The notes beneath the pieces were generated by a model. The model was not told the origin of the DNA. It searched no databases and worked only from the letters and a program-made list of their open reading frames with translations. Below are positions 34,103-43,877 of a DNA stretch of 64,000 bases, one piece after another; the stretch's first letter is position 1, and each line of letters begins with the position of its first letter. The DNA comes from Clostridium massiliamazoniense (GTDB lineage Bacteria; Bacillota; Clostridia; Clostridiales; Clostridiaceae), in NCBI RefSeq assembly GCF_001403635.1, contig NZ_LN879468.1:1945501-2009500 (forward strand), given 5' to 3'. The position numbers and the translations under genes were made by a program.

Positions 34103-36001
34103 TTAGTTAAATGCAATGTCTAATAACTCATTTATGTCACTTATTGCTTTTACTTCTATATCTTTAAGATTTCTAGGTATTTCTCTTTCGTTATCCTTTG
34201 GTACTGTAACGATTTTTATACCTTTTCTCTTAGCTCCATATATTTTTTCAAATATTCCACCAACAGGTTTAATATGCCCTCTTAAAGATATCTCTCCTGT
34301 TACAGCTAAGTCTTGTCTTATAGGCTTTTCTAATAAAGCACTTATAATACAAAGTGTTATTGCTGCACCAGCTGAAGGACCATCTATTTTTCCTCCTCCA
34401 ACTACGTTTACGTGAATATCATAATCTTTTATATCTTTATCAGTTACTCTTCTAATAACTGAAGCAGCATTAAATACTGAGTCTTTTGCCATTGACCCAG
34501 CTGTATCATTAAATCTTATATGTCCTGACCCAGGTTTTTTAGCTTTAAATGTAACAGCTTCTATTTCTAAAGTTGAACCTAAGAAACCAGCAACACCTAA
34601 ACCTGAAACCTTTCCGATTTCTCTTCCATCTAGTTCTTCTGCTCTTTCGTATGGTATGAATCTACCCACACTTAGAACTTCTTCAACATCTTTAAGCATT
34701 ACTTTTACTCTTTTAGGTTCTGCACTCTTGCTTCTTAGAAGTGCTTGTCCGTAAGCATCAGCTAAGATATTTACAGCTTTTCTACCTTCTATTGTGTATC
34801 TAGCTATAAGCTCATTTACACCTTTTTCTAGTATTGCACCTAATTTTTTAGCTGCATTTGTAACTATTTTTTCAATGTCAGCTGCATTTAAAGGTTCAAA
34901 ATAAACCTCTGTACATCTTGATCTAAGAGCTGGGTTTATTTCTCCAGGACTTCTTGTTGTTGCACCTATTAATACGAAGTCTGCTGGTGCTCCATTATCA
35001 AATAAATATTTTATATATTTGGGAACATTCTTATCATCTGGATCATAATAAGATGATGAAAATTCTACTCTTTTATCTTCTAAAACTTTTAATAATTTAT
35101 TTTGTAAGAATGAATCTAATTCTCCAATTTCATCTATGAATAAGATTCCACCATGTGCCTCTGTAACTAATCCTGTTTTTGGTTCTGGAACTCCTATTTC
35201 TGCAAGGTCTCTTTTACTGCCTTGATAAATAGGATCATGAACTGATCCTAATAGTGGGTTAGATATTTCTCTTGGATCCCATCTTAAAGTAGTTCCATCA
35301 ACCTCAACAAATTTTGAATCATCATCAAATGCTGATTGCTTTATTTTTTTAGCTTCTTCTAAAGCTATTCTAGCAGCAGTTGTTTTACCAACCCCTGGAG
35401 GTCCGTAAAGAATTATATGTTGTGGATATGGTGATACTAATTTTGAAATTAATGATTTAATTGCTCTTTCTTGCCCTACAATTTCTTTAAAAATATCAGG
35501 TCTTAATAATGACATGATATTTTTATTTGGCACTCTATTATCTAAAGCTTCTAAATCTTCTAATTTCTTTAAAGTCCCTGCATTTTCAGGTCCTTTCTTT
35601 TTCTTTATTATTTCAAGTCTCATTTCATCCATGTACTTTTCTTGCTTTTCTTCAAGAGCTCTGTTAACTTCACCGGTTATTTTTTTCTTTAAATATCTCT
35701 TAGCAAGTTCTCCAGACATAAAAGCACAAGTCTCTTCTAAAACTTTTTCTACTTCATCTTCTGTTGGAACAGTTTTTATTCCTTTGCCTTCTGAAACTAT
35801 TACATTTAGTGCATATAACTTTTCATAAGCATTTTCTGAATCTACATATTTTTGAAGTTTAAATCTTATAGTTCTAGCTCTAATAGCTCCCTCATCTAGC
35901 ATTTTTGCTGCTACATCAAAAAGGACATCTACTTGTTCTCCTAGACTAAGACCATCTTCCATCAAATATTGTATAGCTTTATTTTTATCTATAGTCTTCA
36001 A
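34103..36001 (-). CDS. lonC: Lon-family ATP-dependent protease LonC
   Basis: A 632-residue Lon-type protease lacking the long N-terminal Lon domain, matching the clostridial/sporulation LonC group. AAA+ module: Walker A ILYGPPGVGKTTAAR (about residue 195), Walker B HGGILFIDEIGELD, sensor region GATTRSPGEINPALRSRC. The C-terminal serine-lysine protease domain has GGGKIDGPSAGAAI with the catalytic Ser, and the Lys in GHIKPVGGIFEKIYGAK. No transmembrane segment, so soluble, unlike LonB. It lies 14 bases after rplI, probably in one operon with gdpP and rplI. Confidence 0.92.
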   Translation of the reverse strand: MKTIDKNKAIQYLMEDGLSLGEQVDVLFDVAAKMLDEGAIRARTIRFKLQKYVDSENAYEKLYALNVIVSEGKGIKTVPTEDEVEKVLEETCAFMSGELAKRYLKKKITGEVNRALEEKQEKYMDEMRLEIIKKKKGPENAGTLKKLEDLEALDNRVPNKNIMSLLRPDIFKEIVGQERAIKSLISKLVSPYPQHIILYGPPGVGKTTAARIALEEAKKIKQSAFDDDSKFVEVDGTTLRWDPREISNPLLGSVHDPIYQGSKRDLAEIGVPEPKTGLVTEAHGGILFIDEIGELDSFLQNKLLKVLEDKRVEFSSSYYDPDDKNVPKYIKYLFDNGAPADFVLIGATTRSPGEINPALRSRCTEVYFEPLNAADIEKIVTNAAKKLGAILEKGVNELIARYTIEGRKAVNILADAYGQALLRSKSAEPKRVKVMLKDVEEVLSVGRFIPYERAEELDGREIGKVSGLGVAGFLGSTLEIEAVTFKAKKPGSGHIRFNDTAGSMAKDSVFNAASVIRRVTDKDIKDYDIHVNVVGGGKIDGPSAGAAITLCIISALLEKPIRQDLAVTGEISLRGHIKPVGGIFEKIYGAKRKGIKIVTVPKDNEREIPRNLKDIEVKAISDINELLDIAFN

Positions 36002-36015
36002 ATTTATAATCCCCC

Positions 36016-36462
36016 TTATGCTACAGGAACAACCATTACTTTCATTTTTGTTGATACTTCAGGGTATAACTTAACGTCTATTATATATGTTCCTGCTACT
36101 TTTATTGTATCCATTGTTATTTTCTTTTTATCTATTTTTACATTAAATTGTTTTTCTATAAGTTCTGCTACGTCTTTGCTTGTTATAGCTCCGAATAACT
36201 TTCCATTTTCTCCAGCTTTACCTTCTATTTTTATGACTTTATCTTTTAATTCTGCTGCTAATTTTTGAGCAGCCTCTATTTCAGCTAATTTTTGTCTTCT
36301 TTCATTTTCTTTTTTAACATTTAAAACGTGAACGTTGTTATCTGTAGCTTCCTGAGCTAACTTTTTAGGGAATAAAAAGTTTCTTGCATATCCATCTGAT
36401 GGATTAACAATATCTCCTTTTTTACCTAATCCTTTAACATCTTTTAATAATATAACCTTCAT
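36016..36462 (-). CDS. rplI: Ribosomal protein L9
   Basis: A 148-residue large-subunit protein. [36 protein letters not shown] is the diagnostic N-terminal rRNA-binding domain, followed by the long connecting helix ([21 protein letters not shown]) and a C-terminal domain ([13 protein letters not shown]). It sits 2 bases after gdpP, within the yybS-gdpP-rplI cluster conserved in Firmicutes. Confidence 0.97.
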   Translation of the reverse strand: MKVILLKDVKGLGKKGDIVNPSDGYARNFLFPKKLAQEATDNNVHVLNVKKENERRQKLAEIEAAQKLAAELKDKVIKIEGKAGENGKLFGAITSKDVAELIEKQFNVKIDKKKITMDTIKVAGTYIIDVKLYPEVSTKMKVMVVPVA

Positions 36463-36464
36463 TA

Positions 36465-38426
36465 TTATTCACCTTCCTTTAAATATTCCTTTAAAACATC
36501 TTCCAACATTTCAATAGCTTTATCCATTGAAATATTATGAAATCTAGTTCCAGCCATGGTCATATGACCACCGCCGCCTAATCTCTCCATTATCACTTGA
36601 ACATTTATTTCTCCGAGAGATCTAGAACTCAAATATATATCTTCTCCTGATTTTACAAAAACAAAAGAACAACTTATTCCGCTTATAGTTAACAACTCAT
36701 CTGCTCCTTGAGCAGCTAAAGCCGTATCAGTAATTTCTTCTGGGCACTTAGCTATAGCTATTCCATTAACAACTTTTGCAGATTTAATTACTTCTGCCTT
36801 CATCAAATAGCTTCCCAAATCATTATCAAATATTTTTTTTACTTCTACAGTATCAGCACCTAATTTTCTTAGAAAAGCTGCTGCTTCAAAAGTTCTAACT
36901 CCGGTTTTATAAGTAAAATTCTTTGTATCTAAACAAATTCCAGCAAGTAAAGCTTCTGCTTCAATCCTTTTAAGCATAGGTTTTTCAAGCATATACTGTA
37001 TCATTTCTGTTATTAGTTCTGATGTAGATGATGCATAAACCTCTATATAGTTTAATAATGCACCTTTAATATAATCAGTGGATATTCTGTGATGATCTAT
37101 TATAACTACTCTATCACAATTCCTCAAAAATTCAAAATTTGAGATATAACTTTCGTTATGAACATCAACTACTATTATAAGAGATTTATTTGTTATAACT
37201 TTCTTAGCTTCTTTAAAATCACTTATAATATCATTATAATCTTGCAATTCAGTTAAGTCTTTAATAAAATTATCTACTGTTTTGGTATTATCTTCAAGAA
37301 CTATTTTGCAATCTTTTCCTAAAGCTCTTACAGTAGCTGATAATCCTAGAGCAGCTCCAAAACAATCCATATCTGTTTTTTTATGACCAACTATAAATAC
37401 AGAATCACTTTCATATATTAAATCCTTTAAAGCATGAGCTATTACCCTTGCTTTAACTCTTGTACGTTTTTCTTTTTCTCTTGCATTCCCTCCAAAGATT
37501 TGAAATTCCTTGTCTGTTTTTATAACAACTTGGTCACCACCTCGCCCAAGAGCCAATTCTAAGGCTTTAAATGCATACATTTGGTTTTCTTGTGGATTTC
37601 CACCATACCTACCAACTCCAACACTTAATGTGACTGATACCTTATTGTAAAAATCAATTTCCCTGAATTTATCTAATATATCAAACTTTCTACTTATTTC
37701 TTTATCTATTACAGAATCTAATACTGATAATACGTATTTATTATCATCATACTTTGCTATCATTGCACCTAATGAATCAGCATATTTGTTTATATTTTTT
37801 TCAATTTCAGCTAAAAACATAGGTCTATTTTCCTGCTCTATATCTATTATAACTTCCTCTAAATTATCTACTTCTATTAAAACAACGCTTTGTTTAGTTA
37901 CTTTATTAGCTGGTATTATTTTATTAAAATTCACTAATATATAGATTTTTTGGTCTTTATCACTACAATAAATTTTTTTACCATAAACCTCATATATAGA
38001 TTTTTTTATTTTTAAATTTTGACTTGTATTTTTTTTTCCCTTTATTATAGTCTCTAAGTTAATCTCTTTTAAAATATACTTTAGATTTTCACCTATTATA
38101 TCACTATTAGCAAATTCCTGTTTAAACCTTTCATTAACCCATCTAATTTCTCCAGTATCACTTATAATACAAGCAGGATAAACAAAATTTAAAACATTAT
38201 CCTTAATACCTTCTTCTAAGTTTTTAGACATAGAAATTGTATCTCTTTTAAAGTCCTTAAAATTACAATTGGTATAACATACTATTAAAGTCAAAAGGAT
38301 AATGTACGCCACTGATACTATAACAAATAATATCCAATCATTCTTATATCCTAAAAGAATAAGTATTAAAATCACTATGGAAGTAATTATATATATTGGC
38401 GATTTACTTTTAATTTTTGAAAACAT
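36465..38426 (-). CDS. gdpP: Cyclic-di-AMP phosphodiesterase GdpP
   Basis: A 653-residue membrane-bound enzyme that hydrolyses c-di-AMP to pApA, controlling potassium and wall homeostasis. Two N-terminal membrane helices (about residues 13-51), a PAS domain (about 85-150), a degenerate GGDEF domain (about 175-300), then DHH ([31 protein letters not shown]) and DHHA1 ([11 protein letters not shown]). The orthologue YybT lies in the same place in B. subtilis. The broken yybS gene is upstream. Confidence 0.96.
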   Translation of the reverse strand: MFSKIKSKSPIYIITSIVILILILLGYKNDWILFVIVSVAYIILLTLIVCYTNCNFKDFKRDTISMSKNLEEGIKDNVLNFVYPACIISDTGEIRWVNERFKQEFANSDIIGENLKYILKEINLETIIKGKKNTSQNLKIKKSIYEVYGKKIYCSDKDQKIYILVNFNKIIPANKVTKQSVVLIEVDNLEEVIIDIEQENRPMFLAEIEKNINKYADSLGAMIAKYDDNKYVLSVLDSVIDKEISRKFDILDKFREIDFYNKVSVTLSVGVGRYGGNPQENQMYAFKALELALGRGGDQVVIKTDKEFQIFGGNAREKEKRTRVKARVIAHALKDLIYESDSVFIVGHKKTDMDCFGAALGLSATVRALGKDCKIVLEDNTKTVDNFIKDLTELQDYNDIISDFKEAKKVITNKSLIIVVDVHNESYISNFEFLRNCDRVVIIDHHRISTDYIKGALLNYIEVYASSTSELITEMIQYMLEKPMLKRIEAEALLAGICLDTKNFTYKTGVRTFEAAAFLRKLGADTVEVKKIFDNDLGSYLMKAEVIKSAKVVNGIAIAKCPEEITDTALAAQGADELLTISGISCSFVFVKSGEDIYLSSRSLGEINVQVIMERLGGGGHMTMAGTRFHNISMDKAIEMLEDVLKEYLKEGE

Positions 38427-38464
38427 AAATTTCTCCTCTAAAACTCCACTTTTAATAACAATAG

Positions 38465-39456
38465 TTATTCAACCTTTTCCATTATTATTTTCATTAAACT
38501 ATTCTTATTTATGCCTCTTGTATCCATTATCAAGTCAATCAGTCCTAATATCCCCATAAATAATACTCCTATTGCCCCAGTAAACATCATGATTATAACC
38601 AGCATAACTGGTATAGCTCTTAAATTCCCAAGTGGAGAATTTTTTTCTATTAAGAAATAAATCAGACTTAACCCTTCCATAGAATAAATAACAAAAAGTA
38701 ACATCATGGAAGAAAAAATAATGCTATTTCCTATATTTAACCCATTCTGAGCTAATATTATTCCAAATATACTTACTATTACTAATATTAATGCAACTAT
38801 GGGATGTATATACCATCTACTAAAAGACTCTATTTGATTTACTTTAAAATTTAATCTTTTTAAAATATTATTAGCTATAATAATACTTACTAAAGCCATT
38901 ATAAATGCATATATAATAAGTACTGTTGGCATTATTATTAAAATATTTTTCATAGTAAAAAAACTACTCAATTGATTAATATTATTAGCTTTATCACCTA
39001 ATAATTTTGCTGATTCTGCCATCATCGGTTTATATAAATCTATAATATATTTTTGTATAAAAGTTGTTAGACTTATATTAAGAATCATATATATATACTT
39101 ATACTTATAATCAAGGATATTAAACTCCCTATTATTAACATACAAAATGTACTTCCACTACTTCTATTTTTTTTAATAGAATGACCATAAGCAAAACTTA
39201 ATATCACAACAGGAATCGCCGAAACAACTCCATTAATTATACCCGTAAATAAACTAAGTAATATTGCTGAGGCTATACTTCCAACAGCCCACAACTTTAA
39301 ATTATGCTTAACATAAATTAATGCCAACGGGATAAATGCTATAGCTACCATTAATATAGTAAAACCCAAGAAATTACCTATTAACATAATTACAAATGTT
39401 AATGCTATTAATACTGCTGAATCAGTTATAGCCCTTGCTCCTGTGCTATCTTTCAT
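38465..39456 (-). pseudogene. yybS: YybS-like (DUF2232) membrane protein, frameshifted
   Basis: Two frames together make one DUF2232/YybS-type protein of about 315 residues with eight or so membrane segments. The N-terminal part (39456 down to a TGA at about 39085, starting MKDSTGARAITDSAVLIALT) stops within a run of TA repeats. The C-terminal part (LTTFIQKYIIDLYKPMMAES to EKVE at 38465) continues in another frame. The mRNA reads AG(TA)5TG; with one TA fewer the frames join in phase. Its place upstream of gdpP matches yybS in Bacillus. Causes could be slippage, decay, phase variation or a sequencing error. Confidence 0.85.
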
Positions 39457-39481
39457 TGTTCCTCCTATGTTTATTTATATT

Positions 39482-39799
39482 TTAATATCTATTTTTAAAG
39501 TGTCTTAATAACTTACTAAGGCTTCCCCCGTCTTTTTCTAAAACATCATCTTCTATTATGGCCATTTTCAAACTTTTTTTAACACTCTCATCAACTTCCA
39601 TAGAACTATAGCCAAGTTTCTCAGCTAATACATATAAAACTATTATTATTGACCCAATACAATCTACTATAGCATCCTTTGTTGCTGATGCCCCTTTAGT
39701 TAATATGCTAAATAATTCTCCTATTATACAAAGTAGTTGTGCCTTTAATTCTTCTATAGCCTTAATATTACCCATTATATTAAAATCATCTTTTCTCAT
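39482..39799 (-). CDS. MazG-like family protein
   Basis: A 105-residue small all-alpha protein resembling the MazG-like family found beside rpsR/yybS in clostridia. The helices AIEELKAQLLCIIGELFSILTKG and DAIVDCIGSIIIVLYVLAEKLG correspond to the MazG helical pair, but the acidic metal pairs are incomplete, so nucleotide pyrophosphatase activity is doubtful. GGGGGA lies ahead of the ATG. It follows rpsR after the terminator at 39890-39909 and precedes yybS by 25 bases. Confidence 0.75.
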   Translation of the reverse strand: MRKDDFNIMGNIKAIEELKAQLLCIIGELFSILTKGASATKDAIVDCIGSIIIVLYVLAEKLGYSSMEVDESVKKSLKMAIIEDDVLEKDGGSLSKLLRHFKNRY

Positions 39800-39889
39800 A
39801 AAATCCCCCTATCTCCCCATTCTCTATATATTAATTTTAGTTTTTTTCATATATTTATGCAACAAAAAGCTTTTTATTTAAATAAAAAA

Positions 39890-39909
39890 CCCCTAACTAA
39901 TGTTAGGGG
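39890..39909 (-). terminator. rpsF-ssb-rpsR operon terminator
   Basis: CCCCTAAC / GTTAGGGG stem with a 4-base loop and a minus-strand T-run, just after rpsR. Confidence 0.93.
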
Positions 39910-39923
39910 CTCTAAAAAGCATT

Positions 39924-40166
39924 TTACTCAGTTGTAAATGGTAATAATGCTATGTTTCTTGATCTCTTTATAGCTTCAGTTAACTCTCTTTGGTGCTTAG
40001 CACAAGTTCCTGAAATTCTTCTTGGTAATATTTTACCTCTTTCAGTGATGTACTTCTTTAATTTTGGTACATCTTTGTAATCTATGTTAGTAGATTTTTC
40101 TACACAGAAAGAACAAACTTTTCTTCTTGCTCTTCTTGGTTTTCCTCTTCTCATTTCTCTGCTCAT
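39924..40166 (-). CDS. rpsR: Ribosomal protein S18
   Basis: An 80-residue small-subunit protein. [33 protein letters not shown] and [19 protein letters not shown] are diagnostic. The CxxC pair and later CAKH suggest a zinc-binding (C+) form. It is last in rpsF-ssb-rpsR, with AGGAGG ahead of the ATG. Confidence 0.97.
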   Translation of the reverse strand: MSREMRRGKPRRARRKVCSFCVEKSTNIDYKDVPKLKKYITERGKILPRRISGTCAKHQRELTEAIKRSRNIALLPFTTE

Positions 40167-40192
40167 TTTTCCTACCTCCTTACTTTTTTGAA

Positions 40193-40639
40193 TTAGAACG
40201 GAATGTCTCCATCATCTATTGGCATCATATCATCGTTTGAATTGTGGCTAAATGAACTATCTGGTGTATCAAAAGCATTTCCACCCATGTTGTTATCCAT
40301 ACCGAATGAATTTGCACCTCTAGAAGCTCCTCCATCACCAGAAATGAATTCAAAATTTTCTACTACAACTTCTGTAGTATATCTTTTTGTACCATCCTTA
40401 GCATCGTAGCTTCCTGTTCTAATGTTACCATTAATAGCTATTTGTCTGCCTTTAGTTAAGTATTGTGCTATTGTTTCCCCAGTCTTACCAAAAGCTATGC
40501 AATTTATGAAATCCGCTTCATCCCTTTTCATTTGTCTGTTTACAGCAACTGTAAATCTAGTAACAGCAGTACCGCTACCAGCAGCAAATCTTAAATCAGG
40601 ATCTTTTGTAAGTCTGCCAATAAGTATAACCTTATTCAT
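40193..40639 (-). CDS. ssb: Single-stranded DNA-binding protein
   Basis: A 148-residue OB-fold protein coating single-stranded [39 protein letters not shown] and [17 protein letters not shown] are typical. The C-terminal acidic tip DDGDIPF recruits replication and repair partners. It lies between rpsF and rpsR as in most bacteria. Confidence 0.97.
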   Translation of the reverse strand: MNKVILIGRLTKDPDLRFAAGSGTAVTRFTVAVNRQMKRDEADFINCIAFGKTGETIAQYLTKGRQIAINGNIRTGSYDAKDGTKRYTTEVVVENFEFISGDGGASRGANSFGMDNNMGGNAFDTPDSSFSHNSNDDMMPIDDGDIPF

Positions 40640-40653
40640 ACAATAATCACCTC

Positions 40654-40941
40654 TTACTTCTCTTCTCTAACGATTATGTGTCTTAAAACGCCATCAGTTA
40701 TTCTGAATACTCTGTCTAACTCTTTTGGTAATTCAGTGTCAGCAGTGAAGTTTATTAAAGTGTAGTAACCTTCGTTAACTTTCTTTATTTCGTAAGCAAG
40801 TTTTCTCTTACCCCAGAAATCAACGTTGTCAACAGTTCCGTTACCAGCTTCTATAACACCTTTGAACTTTTCGATTAAAGCTTTAACAGCTTCCTCGTCT
40901 AGTGATGGGTGTGCTATAAATATATTTTCGTACTTTCTCAT
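40654..40941 (-). CDS. rpsF: Ribosomal protein S6
   Basis: A 95-residue small-subunit protein, first of the rpsF-ssb-rpsR operon. MRKYENIFIAHPSLDEE, WGKRKLAYEIKKVNEGYYTL and ITDGVLRHIIVR are diagnostic. GGAGG lies before the ATG. It binds S18 on the ribosome. Confidence 0.97.
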   Translation of the reverse strand: MRKYENIFIAHPSLDEEAVKALIEKFKGVIEAGNGTVDNVDFWGKRKLAYEIKKVNEGYYTLINFTADTELPKELDRVFRITDGVLRHIIVREEK

Positions 40942-41106
40942 TATCTACACCTCCTCCCTATGGACTCTGGCCGTGTTTTACACAGCAGGGATTTACAATA
41001 CAATATTCTATCACTTTTATTTTGCTATTTCAAGTTTAATTTATTAAGTAACTTGAAAATAATTTTTCATTTTTTCAAAAATTTTGCTTTTAAATTATCA
41101 TTAATA

Positions 41107-41301
41107 CTAATTCTCAGCTTTCTCTATTACCTTTTTAGCGTTTTTTTGGAACTTACTTCTAGGTAACATAACGATTCTTTTACATCCTGTACATTTTATT
41201 TTTACATCTGCACCTACTCTTATAACTTCCCACTTATCAGTTCCACAAGGATGCATTTTTTTCATTTGAACTATATCGCCTAAATCAAACTTATCTATCA
41301 T
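41107..41301 (-). CDS. DUF951 domain protein
   Basis: A 64-residue DUF951 protein: FDLGDIVQMKKMHPCGTDKWEVIRVGADVKIKCTGCKRIVMLPRSKF. The C...CxxC arrangement suggests a zinc ribbon, and the fold is probably an OB-like barrel. It is common in Firmicutes between mscS/parB and rpsF. The function is not established. It is 11 bases after the mscS gene, so cotranscribed. Confidence 0.9.
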   Translation of the reverse strand: MIDKFDLGDIVQMKKMHPCGTDKWEVIRVGADVKIKCTGCKRIVMLPRSKFQKNAKKVIEKAEN

Positions 41302-41312
41302 AGAAAAACCTC

Positions 41313-42206
41313 CTAAACATTTTGAACTTCATTAACTATTTTTAATTTATTATAAGGTATTTCTATACCTTCTTTATCCAATTCTTCTTTTATCATTTTT
41401 CTTAATTCTGCTTCTGCAGCCCATTGTGTCATTGGTTTAACATCACCAAGAACTTTGATGGTCATTCCAGATGGACCAAATGCAGTTACTCCAATAACTC
41501 TTGGCTTTGTTACCACATCACTATTGTACTCCGCAAATTTGTCACAAACCCTTTTTATTACCTCGATGGAATGGTCTATACTTTCTTCATAAGCAATTTC
41601 TATTTCAACCTTTATTTGAACATTGCCCTTAGTATGATTAGTTACTGTTGTCACTAAACCATTTGGTATTATATGATGATCTCCTGAAAAGTCTCTTAAT
41701 ACTGTTGACCTAAGTCCTATGGTTTCAACTATACCTTTATATTTATCAATAGTAACATAATCTCCAACTGCATACTGATCTTCAAACAAAATAAATATAC
41801 CATTTATTAAATCCTTAATAAATCCTTGTGCTCCAAGACCTATGGCAACTCCCCCAATGGATGATAAAATAGTTAACTGAATTGAACCACCAGCAAATAT
41901 CCCCACTATAGTTACTATGCCAAGAGTATATACACTATATCTTAATATACTTTTTAATAGAGACCCTAAGGTATTTGCTCTTTTTTCATCCATTGAAAAT
42001 TTGCTATTTGCTGCAATTTGTTTTTCTACTATCTTATTTATAATTTTATTTCCAAATTTTATAGTAAATAAAACTATAATTAAAACTACTACAGACCAAA
42101 AAAACTTATAAATATATTTATCTAAAGCATCAAGATTTATTTTGAACTTTCCAAGTCCAATATCCATAAGTCTATTTTCACTATTTATAACTTCCCCTAA
42201 AAACAC
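41313..42206 (-). CDS. Small-conductance mechanosensitive channel MscS family
   Basis: A 297-residue channel opened by membrane tension in osmotic downshift. Three membrane helices (about residues 29-48, 76-100 and 105-135); the pore helix reads GGVAIGLGAQGFIKDLINGIFILFEDQ, the MscS signature. A beta domain (YAVGDYVTIDKYKGIVETIGLRST) and an alpha/beta C-terminal domain follow. It starts at a GTG (42206) with a G-rich ribosome site (GGGGGAAA). Co-directional with the DUF951 gene. Confidence 0.93.
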   Translation of the reverse strand: MFLGEVINSENRLMDIGLGKFKINLDALDKYIYKFFWSVVVLIIVLFTIKFGNKIINKIVEKQIAANSKFSMDEKRANTLGSLLKSILRYSVYTLGIVTIVGIFAGGSIQLTILSSIGGVAIGLGAQGFIKDLINGIFILFEDQYAVGDYVTIDKYKGIVETIGLRSTVLRDFSGDHHIIPNGLVTTVTNHTKGNVQIKVEIEIAYEESIDHSIEVIKRVCDKFAEYNSDVVTKPRVIGVTAFGPSGMTIKVLGDVKPMTQWAAEAELRKMIKEELDKEGIEIPYNKLKIVNEVQNV

Positions 42207-42238
42207 TATTTAATTTTCCCCCTTCAATCAATAACTAC

Positions 42239-42484
42239 TTATTTATATAATCTAAAGCCCTTTTCATCTCTTATGTATATATTTTTAAATTTTATTTTTT
42301 CATCAGTTATTAAAGTTTCAATTTTATCTATTTCACTTTCAGGGAATCTTAAGCTTATACCACAACTCTTTGTTATATATGTTGGAGTTGGCATAACCAT
42401 AGCTTTTATTTCATTTTCATTCATAATTTTTTCCCCTGACATAGCTTCATGTGTATTATTAAAAACCATTATAAAAAAATTCAT
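42239..42484 (-). CDS. DUF3343 protein (putative Se/S carrier-like)
   Basis: An 81-residue protein of the DUF3343 family, with MPTPTYITKSCGISLRF as the conserved core and a single conserved Cys. The family has been proposed as a selenium/sulfur carrier and often sits beside the class-V cysteine desulfurase-like protein family to which the divergent gene at 42716 belongs. AAAGGAAA precedes the ATG. The carrier role is inference from family and context. Confidence 0.85.
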   Translation of the reverse strand: MNFFIMVFNNTHEAMSGEKIMNENEIKAMVMPTPTYITKSCGISLRFPESEIDKIETLITDEKIKFKNIYIRDEKGFRLYK

Positions 42485-42715
42485 TTTTTATTTTCCTTTC
42501 AAAATTTCTTTACTATCTAAAGGTATTTTAAAACTAAATACTTTAGTGTTATTATTATTTTAAAGATAGATTTTTATAAACTAAAACTTAATTCAACTAA
42601 AACTATCTCTAATCTAAAAATAAGCATCTTACTATATTTATATTTTACTTACTATAATAGAATTTGCAAAACTTTTAGATAATAAAAAAATATTTTTTAT
42701 GAGGTTAAAAATTAT

Positions 42716-43861
42716 ATGAATACAATTTATTTAGATAATGCAGCAACTTCATTTCCAAAACCAATTGAAGTTGTTAACTCTATGAGTGATTACATGATTA
42801 ATAGTGGTGGAAATCCTTCTAGAGGTTCTTCATCCTTATCCATGAAAGGAAATAGAGTTATTTATACAGGAAGAGAAACTATAAGTAACTTTTTTAATTT
42901 CCCCAAATCTGAAAATGTAATATTTACAAGTAATATAACATCATCATTAAATATAATACTTAATTCTTTAGTAAAGGAAAATTGGCATGTTATAACTTCA
43001 ACTATGGACCACAATTCAGTTCTTAGACCTTTAACTAGATTAGAAAAAGAAAAAAATATTTCTTTAGATATTGTTGAAGCTTCAAAGGAAGGCTTTGTTT
43101 CTGTTGAAAGCATTAAAGAAAAAATAACTGATAAAACTAAGGTTATAGTTCTTTCACACAGTTCAAATCTTTGTGGATCTATTCAGCCAATAAAAGAAAT
43201 TGGTGCTATTTGTAAGGAAAGAAACATATTCTTTATTGTTGATAGTGCACAAACTGCTGGAGTTATCCCTATAGACATACAAGATTTAAATATCAATGCC
43301 TTAGCCTTTACTGGACATAAATCTCTATTTGGACCACAAGGCATAGGTGGATTTATTATTGATGATAAAATTAATGAAGCTATGGATGTTCTATTTACAG
43401 GAGGAACTGGAAGTTCATCTTATTCCTTAGAGCATCCTCTAATACTTCCAGATAAATTTGAATCTGGTACTCCTAATACTCCTGGAATTATAGGATTAAC
43501 AAAGGGGATTGAGTTTATAAATAAAGAAGGTATTAATACAATTAGAGAAAAAGAAGAATTTCTATGTAAGTATGCCTTAGAAAAATTATTAAATATGAAT
43601 AATATAACTATTTATGGCTCAAAAAATTATTATGATAGAACTTCAACCATACCTTTTAATTTAAAAAATATAGATCCATCAGAGCTTGGTTTTATACTAG
43701 ATAGTGAATTCAATATAATTACAAGAACAGGTCTTCACTGTGCTCCACTTGCTCATAAAACCCTAGGTTCATTCCCTAATGGCTCTGTGAGAATTAGTTT
43801 AGGCTACTTTAACTCAACTAGTGATATAGATACTCTTGTAGATGCACTTAATAAACTTTAA
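42716..43861 (+). CDS. Cysteine desulfurase-like aminotransferase (class V)
   Basis: A 381-residue PLP enzyme of the cysteine desulfurase family. MNTIYLDNAATSFPKPIEVV, STMDHNSVLRP (His over PLP), SHSSNLCGSIQPI, VDSAQTAGVIPIDI, and the PLP lysine in AFTGHKSLFGPQG. The catalytic loop cysteine is present: TGLHCAPLAHKTLG. It resembles the EF_2568-type subgroup associated with selenium or molybdoenzyme sulfuration rather than IscS/SufS. GAGGTT lies ahead of the ATG. It diverges from the DUF3343 gene and precedes the permease by 16 bases. Confidence 0.9.
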   Translation: MNTIYLDNAATSFPKPIEVVNSMSDYMINSGGNPSRGSSSLSMKGNRVIYTGRETISNFFNFPKSENVIFTSNITSSLNIILNSLVKENWHVITSTMDHNSVLRPLTRLEKEKNISLDIVEASKEGFVSVESIKEKITDKTKVIVLSHSSNLCGSIQPIKEIGAICKERNIFFIVDSAQTAGVIPIDIQDLNINALAFTGHKSLFGPQGIGGFIIDDKINEAMDVLFTGGTGSSSYSLEHPLILPDKFESGTPNTPGIIGLTKGIEFINKEGINTIREKEEFLCKYALEKLLNMNNITIYGSKNYYDRTSTIPFNLKNIDPSELGFILDSEFNIITRTGLHCAPLAHKTLGSFPNGSVRISLGYFNSTSDIDTLVDALNKL

Positions 43862-43877
43862 CTAGGAGGTAAATTTT

